Assembly (NCBI GenBank): GCA_004556655.1
Contig: SFGF01000081.1
Location: 1-13,142 of the forward strand
DNA length: 13,142 nt
Direction: 5' to 3'
From: Lachnospiraceae bacterium
Lineage (GTDB): Bacteria; Bacillota; Clostridia; Lachnospirales; Lachnospiraceae
Shown: piece after piece, positions 1 through 7,052 of the stretch
Position numbering within the stretch: the first letter of the stretch is position 1
Layout: the number at the start of each line of letters is the position of its first letter
Notes under the pieces: generated by a model
Told to the model about the DNA's origin: nothing
Databases searched by the model: none
Seen by the model: the letters and a program-made list of their open reading frames with translations, nothing else
Translations under genes and position numbers: made by a program

Positions 1-111
1 TTTTAAGGATCTTTCGATCGTTCGTTTTATGATTTTTAAAAGAACTTTCGAGGAATGTGTTTCACTGTTCAGTTATCAAAGATCGTTTTATCTTACTGTT
101 TCACAGACAGC
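1..111 (-). promoter_or_regulatory. rRNA operon leader with boxA-like antitermination signal
   Basis: Transcribed leftward from the three promoters just upstream. On the minus strand positions 84-63 read GATCTTTGATAACTGAACAG followed by TG, very close to the Firmicutes rrn boxA/leader motif (TCTTTGAAAACTGAA-like) bound by NusB/NusE. The rest is AT-rich leader with no open reading frame of note. The 16S gene itself would start left of position 1 and is not in the window, so the rrn assignment rests on the leader motif plus promoter architecture. A tRNA or another stable RNA operon is the main alternative. Confidence 0.65.
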
Positions 112-146
112 TTTAATATTTTATCATGTTGTTTTCGACTTGTCAA
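111..146 (-). promoter_or_regulatory. rrn promoter P3 (sigma-A)
   Basis: Minus strand TTGACA (146-141), a 17-bp spacer, TAAAAT (123-118), and G at position 111 as the likely start. It is preceded by the A-tract GTTGAAAAAAG. It is the third of three promoters spaced about 90 bp apart. Confidence 0.75.
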
Positions 147-199
147 GAACTTTTTTCAACTTTTTTAAGTTTTATTTCGTTCTATTCTGTCCGCCGCAA

Positions 200-235
200 C
201 TCTGATATCATATCACATCGTTTCATAGATGTCAA
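200..235 (-). promoter_or_regulatory. rrn promoter P2 (sigma-A)
   Basis: Minus strand TTGACA (235-230), a 17-bp spacer, TATGAT (212-207), and G at position 200 as the likely start. An A-rich tract lies upstream of the -35. It sits 93 bp downstream of P1 and has the same -35 context (CTTGTTGACA). Confidence 0.8.
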
Positions 236-292
236 CAAGTTTTTTCATTTTTCTTGTTTTTTTGTTTTACCATGACATCTCTTGCGAAACAG

Positions 293-328
293 CTTTTGTA
301 TAATACCATTCAGTTCCAGATTTGTCAA
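293..328 (-). promoter_or_regulatory. rrn promoter P1 (sigma-A)
   Basis: Minus strand TTGACA (328-323), a 17-bp spacer, TATTAT (305-300), and a G at position 293, seven bases after the -10. An A-tract (AAATTTAAAAAAG) precedes the -35 like an UP element. It begins only 16 bp after the cvpA stop codon. Confidence 0.8.
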
Positions 329-344
329 CAAGCTTTTTTAAATT

Positions 345-1040
345 TTACGCAAATACTCTCATAATTATCATCATCAGGTAATTCCTATCATAAATCCAAA
401 TCAATACCGGATCTTCCCTAATAGTATTCATCAGATATCCTCCTATTTCTGTACCACATAAAAGAGTAATAATCAGAAAGAAAATCCATATCCACAGAAT
501 TCCCTGAACGATCCCAATCACGATTCCTCCCAGTCGATTCAGGCTCCCAACTACCGGAAGTTCTGTAAGAATATCGACAGCATACAGAATCATTTTTACA
601 ATGAGAATAGTAAGAACAAATGATATCACAAAGGCTATGCCATTAATAATGGCATAAGCCAGATAGCCTGCAAGATAATCCGCGAAACTATCTGCAGCCA
701 TCTGGCTATATCCTTCTGTATTATTATTTTCCGCCAGTTTTTCTTTCATAGTTTTCGGAAGCGGCAGCCCATCTATCAATTCCTGTTCCGAACTTATAGA
801 TACTTCCATCTGTTTTTCGATTTTTTGAATAAGGATTTCCCAGCATCTCTGTTGTATCTCTTCCTGCCAACTTGTCTTTTCCCTGATAAAATCTCCCACA
901 TAAGGATTCAGCCAGGATGTCACACCAATTACAATGATAAAAAATACCATGGATATAGCAGTCCTTACCATTCCTTTACGAAATCCCTGAATAGCAAATA
1001 CTGTCAGAACGATCAGCAATATCCAAAACAGCCAGCTCAT
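345..1040 (-). CDS. CvpA family membrane protein
   Basis: A 231-residue integral membrane protein of the CvpA (colicin V production) family. Predicted membrane segments lie at about 2-18, 28-44, 130-155 and 174-195, with a hydrophilic, Glu/Lys-rich stretch at 50-115. The family signature is the short conserved turn before the last helix (LNRLGGIVIGIVQGIL, about 168-183). The ATG at 1040 follows a good Shine-Dalgarno (AGGAGT) at normal spacing. It lies 52 bp downstream of the DUF5711-like gene on the same strand, so the two are probably co-transcribed. No terminator is visible after its TAA: the -35 of the first rRNA-type promoter begins 16 bp later. The family is linked to cell-envelope functions and purine operons in other bacteria, but the molecular role is not settled and cannot be told from this sequence. 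Confidence 0.85.
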   Translation of the reverse strand: MSWLFWILLIVLTVFAIQGFRKGMVRTAISMVFFIIVIGVTSWLNPYVGDFIREKTSWQEEIQQRCWEILIQKIEKQMEVSISSEQELIDGLPLPKTMKEKLAENNNTEGYSQMAADSFADYLAGYLAYAIINGIAFVISFVLTILIVKMILYAVDILTELPVVGSLNRLGGIVIGIVQGILWIWIFFLIITLLCGTEIGGYLMNTIREDPVLIWIYDRNYLMMIIMRVFA

Positions 1041-1092
1041 GTCTCATACTCCTGTCTATTCCAGTCTGTTTTCACAGTCGGATCTTTTTTGT

Positions 1093-2238
1093 TTATTTCA
1101 GTTTTATCGTTTCCACTCCGCCATCCAGAACCGCCATATATCTGTTTCTGGCGACTTTAAAGAAGCTCTGCAGATTTCCTTCTTTTATAGCTCCCTGATA
1201 TCTGCAAACTCCTTTTGTGGTGTAAACAGCGAACTCATTATTATTATAAAGCAAAATCTGATCTTTACTAATCGCCATATGATCAAAGGCCATATCAACT
1301 CCTGTACTGCATTCCAATTCTCCGCGGCTATTATAAATATCCATCCGATAATCAGATGATTTTCCCGTCTCTCTGCATACTATACCTATGTAAGAATCAT
1401 CACTGCATACAGCCAGGATTTCATCCTCCACTTTTACCGTTTTCACTTCTTCCGGTATCTGTTTCCCCTGGTAAATTTCAAATCCGTCATCCCTAAATGC
1501 AACCGCACGGGAATTTCCTAAATATTCCACGTCCGGCACCAGTGTCCCAGCATAAGTATAACCACTTACCATATTGTCCATCTGATTCTGACCGGTATTG
1601 CCAAAATTATAAAATGCCACATAACTTGCCGGTTTGTTATTCTCGACTTTCAAATATGACACGCACAGAAGAAGACCGTTATCAGAAATTGCCAGATCCA
1701 CAGGATAACCAGGACTGTCTACTCGGGTTTTGCCCGTAACGATTTCTTCGCCATCCACATCATACAAGTTAATCCATGTTGTCTCTCCATCTTCTAAAAC
1801 AGCTGCCACCACTCCCTGACCGGCAACTTTTGCTTTTAAAACAGGCATGCCGGTCTGTATGCTGCCTTTCTTTCCAGACATATTAAAAACACTCATAGTT
1901 GTTCCGTTCTTACCATACACTACGCAATATTCTCCACAGATATCCACCATCGGATTATCAATCGTCTGTGGCTCATTCCACAGGATTTCTCCCTGTCTGC
2001 TCAGGAGAGAGACCTCATCTCCGCCATACTTTAATATATTATCACCAAATTCTATATAATTTGTGGAAATGGTATCCTCCTGCACAGTTTCTGTCACCAC
2101 TTTATACCCTGAATACGTCCAATGATCCATCAGGTACTTTCCCCCAATAATCAAAAATACGCATACGATGATAATACCTGCCGTCAGCAGCAATGCCTTT
2201 TTTCCCCTTAACTCTTTCATCTTCTGTTTAATTTTCAT
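1093..2238 (-). CDS. DUF5711-like membrane-anchored protein
   Basis: A 381-residue protein with a short Lys/Arg-rich cytoplasmic N-terminus, one membrane segment at about 14-34, and a long extracytoplasmic region. There is no lipobox or clear signal-peptidase site, so it is expected to stay anchored as a type II membrane protein. The outer region has repeated blocks of about 40-45 residues made of short beta strands with turn-rich spacers (for example DNGLLLCVSYLK and DDGFEIYQGK), which suggests a beta-propeller. I recognise it as like the DUF5711 proteins of Lachnospiraceae; their function is unknown. The ATG at 2238 follows AAGGGGAA. A promoter lies upstream at 2313-2341, and cvpA follows after 52 bp. 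Its association with a LysM protein and CvpA points to an envelope role (inference). Confidence 0.75.
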   Translation of the reverse strand: MKIKQKMKELRGKKALLLTAGIIIVCVFLIIGGKYLMDHWTYSGYKVVTETVQEDTISTNYIEFGDNILKYGGDEVSLLSRQGEILWNEPQTIDNPMVDICGEYCVVYGKNGTTMSVFNMSGKKGSIQTGMPVLKAKVAGQGVVAAVLEDGETTWINLYDVDGEEIVTGKTRVDSPGYPVDLAISDNGLLLCVSYLKVENNKPASYVAFYNFGNTGQNQMDNMVSGYTYAGTLVPDVEYLGNSRAVAFRDDGFEIYQGKQIPEEVKTVKVEDEILAVCSDDSYIGIVCRETGKSSDYRMDIYNSRGELECSTGVDMAFDHMAISKDQILLYNNNEFAVYTTKGVCRYQGAIKEGNLQSFFKVARNRYMAVLDGGVETIKLK

Positions 2239-2312
2239 ACATTCCCCTTATCTGTTTATCCTTTCTAAAAATCCGGAATATTTTCCGACCTTATACCCAT
2301 CTTACTCTGTAT

Positions 2313-2341
2313 ATCATAGCACATTGTCCAATGCTCGGCAA
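2313..2341 (-). promoter_or_regulatory. Probable promoter for the DUF5711-cvpA pair
   Basis: Minus strand TTGCCG (2341-2336), a 17-bp spacer and TATGAT (2318-2313), 75 bp before the ATG. The spacer contains the perfect palindrome CATTGGACAATG, a possible operator. Confidence 0.5.
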
Positions 2342-2396
2342 TTCCAATTCCAAAGCACCGTTATAACAAACAGGATTCCGCACTCAACATATACTT

Positions 2397-3755
2397 CTAC
2401 TCAGGGAGCACAAGTTTCTGTCCTGCATATATAATGTCTTCCGGCGAGATACCATTGAGTCTACAGATTTCTTCCACCTTCGCTATTGTTCCATAATACT
2501 TTTTACTGATACTGGTAAGGGTATCGCCTTTTTGTATAATATATTCATCCCCTCCAGCTGTTTGTCCCTCTGTCATCATTGCTGCCGATGCATCTGTCTC
2601 TGACGAGGACTGTCCTGTCATCTCCGCCTGCTCATTTTCTCCAACCAGATTTTGATCTGCTGCATCACTTTCGGCATTCTCCTGACTCACATCCTGTCCT
2701 CCTGTGGTGTCTGTATCTGTCTCCGTTTCCGTCTCTATCTGAGTATCTTCTGTATTGTTTTCTTCATTTGTTATATTTTGCGGATTCATATCCTGCATAG
2801 AAATCAACGGCTCATCATTAGTTTCTGCTGCCTGCGCACTGGCTTCTTTTGCAATTTCTTCCTGTTGTTCCGCTTCCTGACCGGTTTCTAAAATTCCCAG
2901 TGTCTCACTCATATTTTGATAACTGTTAAAAAAAGTAATCCCCAGAGCAAGTGCAGCAGCGACGGTACATCCTCCCAAAGTCCATACCATACGGCTATTT
3001 TTCTGATTTTCTTTACCGATTACTGTTTTCTCCGTCTCTCGATCTGTCATTTTATTTGTTTTTCTGTTTTTGGAAATATCCTTCTTTTCATAATTTTGTT
3101 TTACTGCCTTTCTGAAATCCATCACCGCCCGATCCGGTACTTTCTCCGTCTCCTCAATAGATTTATTCTGGCTCATCTCTATCATATACGCCTGCATGGG
3201 TTCATTTTTCTCGTAATATATATAATACCCCGGCTGCCGATTCAGCTGATTATTCTCATAAACAAAGAATGCTTCTTCCCACTCACCGGGCTCAGCCACA
3301 AAAAGCACTTTGTCATTTCCCGCGAAATGATTCAGATGGGTCTTCAAAAGCACCTCATTGATCTGCATATTAAATCCCGGCAAGCTTATAAACCATCCCA
3401 CAATTTCCTGCTGAGGAAAATATTTTCTGCTGTCTTCATAGACCTGGCCCCAGACTTTATCACTGAACACAATATGTTCCGGTGACACTTCCATGTTCCG
3501 AATCTGCAGCGCACTTTTAATAAATAAATAGGCATTTCCCTCTGCCCAGTGATACTGTCCCAGAAGTATGGCGACTTTTCCTCCTTCCTCCGGTATACGG
3601 GATATTTTCTTCAAAAAAGTATAGGCGTAATCTTCGATATAGATTTTCTGTTGTCCCTTAATTTCTCCTATTTGTCTGATGTTATTGGGAATACGGAAAA
3701 ATTTTTCATTCCCTTCTGCCTGTTTCTGATCTTCTTTATAGATAATCTCTATCAT
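2397..3755 (-). CDS. Membrane protein with degenerate JAB/MPN-like domain and C-terminal LysM
   Basis: About 452 residues from the ATG at 3755, which is preceded by AAAAGGGGTG at good spacing; a GTG nine bases upstream (3764) is the alternative. Layout: a cytoplasmic domain (about 36-185), a charged linker, one membrane helix (about 256-277), a low-complexity Glu/Thr/Ser/Asp-rich stalk (about 285-400), then a LysM domain (about 404-452, starting YIIQKGDTLTSISKKYYG). LysM binds peptidoglycan glycans, so the C-terminus should be outside. The N-terminal domain follows the JAB/MPN fold pattern (AILLGQYHW, a later SDKVWGQVYED, then IVGWFISLPGF), but both metal-binding His of the expected HxHPGF are replaced by Ile and Leu. 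The later Ser and Asp are also replaced (Asn, Leu), so a metalloprotease is not expected. LysM is clear; the MPN assignment is by eye. It is transcribed toward the DUF5711-like gene 158 bp downstream. Confidence 0.8.
   Translation of the reverse strand: MIEIIYKEDQKQAEGNEKFFRIPNNIRQIGEIKGQQKIYIEDYAYTFLKKISRIPEEGGKVAILLGQYHWAEGNAYLFIKSALQIRNMEVSPEHIVFSDKVWGQVYEDSRKYFPQQEIVGWFISLPGFNMQINEVLLKTHLNHFAGNDKVLFVAEPGEWEEAFFVYENNQLNRQPGYYIYYEKNEPMQAYMIEMSQNKSIEETEKVPDRAVMDFRKAVKQNYEKKDISKNRKTNKMTDRETEKTVIGKENQKNSRMVWTLGGCTVAAALALGITFFNSYQNMSETLGILETGQEAEQQEEIAKEASAQAAETNDEPLISMQDMNPQNITNEENNTEDTQIETETETDTDTTGGQDVSQENAESDAADQNLVGENEQAEMTGQSSSETDASAAMMTEGQTAGGDEYIIQKGDTLTSISKKYYGTIAKVEEICRLNGISPEDIIYAGQKLVLPE
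2703..2735 (-). repeat. Short six-base coding repeat (Glu/Asp-Thr)
   Basis: Within the extracellular stalk of the LysM protein the codons run as alternating acidic-Thr pairs (ETETETDTDTT), an imperfect hexanucleotide tandem repeat. Changes in copy number would alter stalk length without a frameshift. Confidence 0.6.
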
Positions 3756-3863
3756 ACCATTCACCCCTTTTGGGCATCAGCATACCATGGTTTACCTGCG
3801 GAATTTATCAGATTATGAAAGTCATCACGCTTTTTTTGACGACAAATTTTCCCTGAATTTCCT

Positions 3864-3893
3864 GAATATTCCATGGTAAGGGTGGGTAAAATA
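3864..3893 (+). promoter_or_regulatory. Forespore-type (sigma-F/G-like) promoter of yyaC
   Basis: Plus strand GAATA (3864-3868), a 15-bp spacer, then GGGTAAAATA (3884-3893). The second element matches the sigma-F -10 pattern GGNNANANTR at every defined position. No comparable sigma-A pair is seen here. The yyaC start lies 33 bp downstream. Motif match only. Confidence 0.5.
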
Positions 3894-3926
3894 AACATAG
3901 GAATAATAAGAAAGGATGAGCATCCC

Positions 3927-4604
3927 ATGACCTTAAAGCGTTCGGTATTTTATATAGATGAGAAAAAAGATACAGCCAGCAGCGAACTTGCACATATATT
4001 AGGAAAATGCATTGGAAACGTAGATCGTCCATGGGACAAAATTGTCTTTGTATGTATCGGAAGTGACCGAATCACCGGAGATAGTCTTGGTCCTTTGGTG
4101 GGGCACCAGCTTTCCAGATATCACTGGAAAAATATTTATGTATACGGTACACTGAATGAGCCTGTTCATGCATTGAATCTCGAAACCACCCTGGAACAAA
4201 TAAAAGAAAGACATCCCTCTGCGCTTTATATCGCAGTGGATGCCTCTCTTGGTTCTCAAAAACATGTAGGTTTTATATCGGTAGGCACAGGCTCCATCTG
4301 TCCCGGTGCCGGTGTTCATAAATCTCTGCCTCCTGTAGGCGATATTTTTATCACTGGCATTCTGAATGTATCCGGTACCTTCGAACATTTTCTCCTTCAG
4401 ACCACCCGATTATCCTCGGTGGTTCAAATGGCTGAAATCATCACAGCAGGAATAGAAGAAACCTTTGCCTATCCTTACGAAAAACGACGTCTTCTTCCAG
4501 ACACATGGTTCCAGCCCGAAGAAAGCGGTCGGCGCCTTTGCTGGGCAAATGATACCGGCTTTGCTGCATTGTCCATCGAATCCAGTTCCGGGATCATATC
4601 CTGA
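3927..4604 (+). CDS. yyaC: Sporulation protein YyaC (Gpr-like fold)
   Basis: A 225-residue YyaC family protein, conserved in endospore formers and related in fold to germination protease GPR and hydrogenase-maturation proteases. Visible conserved blocks are CIGSDRITGDSLGPLVG (43-59), DASLG (105-109) and the block at 126-147 beginning PGAGVHKSLPPVGDI. The start chosen is the ATG at 3927, preceded by AAAGGATGAG; an in-frame ATG at 3873 would add 18 residues but overlaps the promoter-like element and has no comparable ribosome site. The conserved part ends near residue 180. The remaining 40 or so residues are poorly family-like and overlap the 3' end of the HD gene on the opposite strand. It is the only plus-strand gene in the window, which fits separate control during sporulation. 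Its biochemical activity is unknown. Confidence 0.85.
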   Translation: MTLKRSVFYIDEKKDTASSELAHILGKCIGNVDRPWDKIVFVCIGSDRITGDSLGPLVGHQLSRYHWKNIYVYGTLNEPVHALNLETTLEQIKERHPSALYIAVDASLGSQKHVGFISVGTGSICPGAGVHKSLPPVGDIFITGILNVSGTFEHFLLQTTRLSSVVQMAEIITAGIEETFAYPYEKRRLLPDTWFQPEESGRRLCWANDTGFAALSIESSSGIIS

Positions 4605-5203
4605 ATGGCATCTGCCCTGGGAATTCTGGCAAATACTTGTCTCATGAGCCACGCAGCCGGCCGTCCCCAGAATCTGTTCTTTAAAACATGGGAGTAGTGT
4701 TCCGCAATCTCTCTTGAACCACAGTATTTATCCGTGAGACAGATCACATAAGTCTCCGGATAACGGGGCGGGATCACAGACACCGGCCACATATGCTTTG
4801 TTATTACTTCTTTTTCTACTTTATTCAACTTAAAATATTTTTTCGCATTCAGATATGCCGCAACCGGATGTGTAATCGCATGAAGGCGGTCACCCGTCAG
4901 TTTTCTGTGTTTCCTCCAGTCATATAAAAACAGATCATGGAGCATGCCTCCTCTGGCAGCTGATCTGGCATCCAGACCCAGATATCTGCAGATACGAAAA
5001 TTATTATAAGCAACATTAAGACAATGTTCATAACAGTCCGTCTCACAGTGCTGATAATAATCTTTCATCTGCAGCACAACCGGATGTGTGACAATATCCT
5101 TAATACACTCGTAAAATTCCAGATTCAGTTGCGCTGTCTCACGCCTTTTTTTTCGTACGTCCGCCGGCGATATTCTGGGCCGCGGAACCGGTAACACTGT
5201 CAT
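4475..5203 (-). CDS. HD-domain phosphohydrolase family protein
   Basis: A 242-residue protein with an HD metal-dependent phosphohydrolase domain at about 55-175. Candidate metal ligands are His60, the His89-Asp90 doublet (GMLHDLFLYDW), His112, His137 and Asp158. It resembles the small HD proteins common in Clostridia; the substrate is unknown, and a nucleotide or phosphoester is the usual guess for the superfamily. The start chosen is the ATG at 5203, whose first bases overlap the transketolase stop as ATGA, with AAAGGA 9 bp upstream; a longer in-frame start at 5272 would lie well inside the transketolase gene. Translation is probably coupled to transketolase. The last 43 codons, ending in a basic RRRRFS tail, are antisense to the end of yyaC and lie past the recognisable domain. 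No terminator is visible downstream. Confidence 0.8.
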   Translation of the reverse strand: MTVLPVPRPRISPADVRKKRRETAQLNLEFYECIKDIVTHPVVLQMKDYYQHCETDCYEHCLNVAYNNFRICRYLGLDARSAARGGMLHDLFLYDWRKHRKLTGDRLHAITHPVAAYLNAKKYFKLNKVEKEVITKHMWPVSVIPPRYPETYVICLTDKYCGSREIAEHYSHVLKNRFWGRPAAWLMRQVFARIPRADAIQDMIPELDSMDNAAKPVSFAQQRRRPLSSGWNHVSGRRRRFS

Positions 5204-6141
5204 GCCAGATATTCCTTTACCTGTTCGTATACACCCTGTCCATCCAATTTGTATAATTTCAGCAGATCCCATGCAGGACCGGATTCACCAAATACATCCT
5301 GAATACCGATCTTCAGTACCGGTGTCGGTGCTTTTGCAGCCAGCGCATCGCAAACTGCACTTCCGAGACCGCCGATTACAGAATGTTCTTCCACCGTAAC
5401 CACTTTACCAGTCTCTCTTGCAGCTTCTGCTACCAGTTCTTCATCCAGCGGCTTGATAGTATGGATATTGATCACTTTCGCCTCAATTCCATCTGCTGCC
5501 AGTTTTTCTGCTGCTTCCATCGCAGATGTCACGCAAAGTCCCGTAGCAATAATAGCTACATCTTTTCCTGCTCTGAGAACAACGCCTTTTCCCAATTCGA
5601 ACTTATAATCCGGTCGATCATTGATTACAGGCACTGCCAGTCTTCCAAAACGCATATATACAGGTCCATCATGTTCATAAGCCGCTTTTACTGCTGCCTG
5701 TGCTTCCACATCGTCAGATGGATTAATCACTACCATTCCCGGTATTGCACGCATCAGAGCCATATCCTCATTACACTGATGGGTTGCACCGTCTTCTCCT
5801 ACGGAAATACCTGCATGAGTAGCCCCGATTTTCACATTCAGGTGCGGGTATCCAATGGAATTTCTCACCTGTTCAAAAGCACGCCCTGCCGCAAACATAG
5901 CAAAGGAACTGGCGAACGGAACTTTTCCTGCTGCCGCAAGCCCTGCAGCCACACTCATCATATTGCCTTCTGCAATACCGCAGTCAATATGACGTTCCGG
6001 AAATACTTTCTTGAACATACCTGTTTTTGTAGAAGCCGCAAGATCGGCATCCAATACAACGATTTCCTCATGTTCTTTTCCCAGCTCAACCAATGCTTTA
6101 CCATAACTTTCTCTGGTTGCAATCTTCTTTACTTCTGACAT
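5200..6141 (-). CDS. Transketolase, C-terminal subunit
   Basis: A 313-residue protein carrying the pyrimidine-binding and C-terminal domains of transketolase. With the N-terminal subunit it moves two-carbon ketol units between sugar phosphates (xylulose-5-P, ribose-5-P, erythrose-4-P) using thiamine diphosphate. The catalytic activating Glu is visible as Glu58 in CGIAEGNMM. Other conserved blocks are FAAGRAFEQVRNSI and EEHSVIGGLGSAV. The ATG at 6141 lies 13 nt inside the end of the N-subunit gene and has AGGTGA as ribosome site, so translation is probably coupled for equal subunit supply. Transketolase split into two genes is normal in many Clostridia and archaea, so this is not a frameshifted single gene. 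DXP synthase and other TPP enzymes share the fold, but the pairing with transaldolase supports transketolase. Confidence 0.93.
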   Translation of the reverse strand: MSEVKKIATRESYGKALVELGKEHEEIVVLDADLAASTKTGMFKKVFPERHIDCGIAEGNMMSVAAGLAAAGKVPFASSFAMFAAGRAFEQVRNSIGYPHLNVKIGATHAGISVGEDGATHQCNEDMALMRAIPGMVVINPSDDVEAQAAVKAAYEHDGPVYMRFGRLAVPVINDRPDYKFELGKGVVLRAGKDVAIIATGLCVTSAMEAAEKLAADGIEAKVINIHTIKPLDEELVAEAARETGKVVTVEEHSVIGGLGSAVCDALAAKAPTPVLKIGIQDVFGESGPAWDLLKLYKLDGQGVYEQVKEYLA

Positions 6142-6965
6142 AATGCTTCACCTGCCTTTTCCAGTTCTTCCATAGCTAATGCATACTGTTCATCATTCGG
6201 TGCCACTCCATGCCATCCGGCCTGGTCTTCCATGAAAGAAACACCTTTTCCCTTGATAGTCTTTGCGATAATAGCTGTAGGCATTCCCTTGGTCTCTCTG
6301 GCTTCTTTGAATGCAGCATCAATCTGGTCAAAATCATTTCCGTCAATTGTAATTACATGGAAATTAAATGCCTCAAATTTTTTGTCAATCGGATATGGGG
6401 AACATACATCATCAAGCCGTCCGTCAATCTGAAGATCATTATTATCCACGATCACTACAAGATTATCCAGTTTACGGAATCCAGCCAGCATGGAAGCTTC
6501 CCAAACCTGCCCTTCCTCAATCTCACCATCACCCAGAAGTGTATATACTCTATAATCCGCATGGTCAATTTTACCTGCAATCGCCATTCCTACTGCCGCA
6601 GAAATTCCCTGTCCCAGAGAACCGCTGGACATATCCACGCCCGGAATATTCTTCATATCCGGATGGCCCTGAAGATAAGAACCGATATGACGCAAAGTCA
6701 CAAGGTCTTCCACAGGAAAATATCCTTTCACTGCTAATGTACTGTAAAGACCCGGTGCAGTATGTCCCTTTGATAACACAAAGCGATCACGATCCTCTTT
6801 TTTCGGATTTTTCGGATCTACATTCATTTCCTCAAAATATAAATATGTAAAGATGTCAGCCGCAGAGAGAGATCCACCCGGATGTCCTGCTTTTGCTGAG
6901 TGGACAGATGTTACAATACCCTTACGGACTTCAACTGCTGTTTTCTGAAGTTCCAGTTTATTCAT
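6129..6965 (-). CDS. Transketolase, N-terminal (TPP-binding) subunit
   Basis: A 278-residue protein carrying the thiamine diphosphate/Mg-binding domain of transketolase. The TPP motif runs from GDG (145-147) to the NN at 175-176. Conserved substrate and cofactor residues are seen in GHPGGSLS (27-34), SKGHTAPGLY (65-74) and LQGHPD (98-103). The length matches the stand-alone N-terminal half. The ATG at 6965 follows AAAGGAGA at good spacing. It is first of three overlapping cistrons (N subunit, C subunit, HD protein). A 160-bp leader with potential hairpins separates it from the transaldolase gene upstream; it may be read from its own weak promoter, from the transaldolase promoter, or both. Confidence 0.94.
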   Translation of the reverse strand: MNKLELQKTAVEVRKGIVTSVHSAKAGHPGGSLSAADIFTYLYFEEMNVDPKNPKKEDRDRFVLSKGHTAPGLYSTLAVKGYFPVEDLVTLRHIGSYLQGHPDMKNIPGVDMSSGSLGQGISAAVGMAIAGKIDHADYRVYTLLGDGEIEEGQVWEASMLAGFRKLDNLVVIVDNNDLQIDGRLDDVCSPYPIDKKFEAFNFHVITIDGNDFDQIDAAFKEARETKGMPTAIIAKTIKGKGVSFMEDQAGWHGVAPNDEQYALAMEELEKAGEALCQK

Positions 6966-6994
6966 TCTGATCTCCTTTCTCAGTTACCCTGCCG

Positions 6995-7022
6995 AGACCG
7001 TGCAGAAAGCTCCTGCCAGTCT
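6995..7022 (-). promoter_or_regulatory. Stem-loop in the transketolase leader
   Basis: On the minus strand AGACTGGCAG (7022-7013), loop GAGCTTT, CTGCACGGTCT (7005-6995): ten pairs including one G-U, with one bulged A. It has no following U-run, so it is not a classical terminator. An alternative pairing of the same CTGC with a downstream GCAG is possible. It ends about 30 nt before the start codon. Confidence 0.45.
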
Positions 7023-7052
7023 TCCACTTGTTTTTTAACATCAAACGCTATC

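Noticed and set aside
2342..2396. Terminator after the LysM gene
   Set aside because: No GC-rich stem followed by a T-run was found on the minus strand.
3765..3863. Sigma-A promoter for the LysM gene in the divergent region
   Set aside because: Candidate hexamers such as TTGTCG or CATAAT could not be paired at 16-18 bp spacing.
5383..6138. Long plus-strand open frame opposite the transketolase C subunit
   Set aside because: Composition (Cys/Phe/His-rich) is that of an antisense shadow of a conserved gene, with no family match.
5200..6965. Transketolase broken by a frameshift
   Set aside because: The two frames match the standard N- and C-terminal subunits, each with a proper start and ribosome site, as in many Clostridia.
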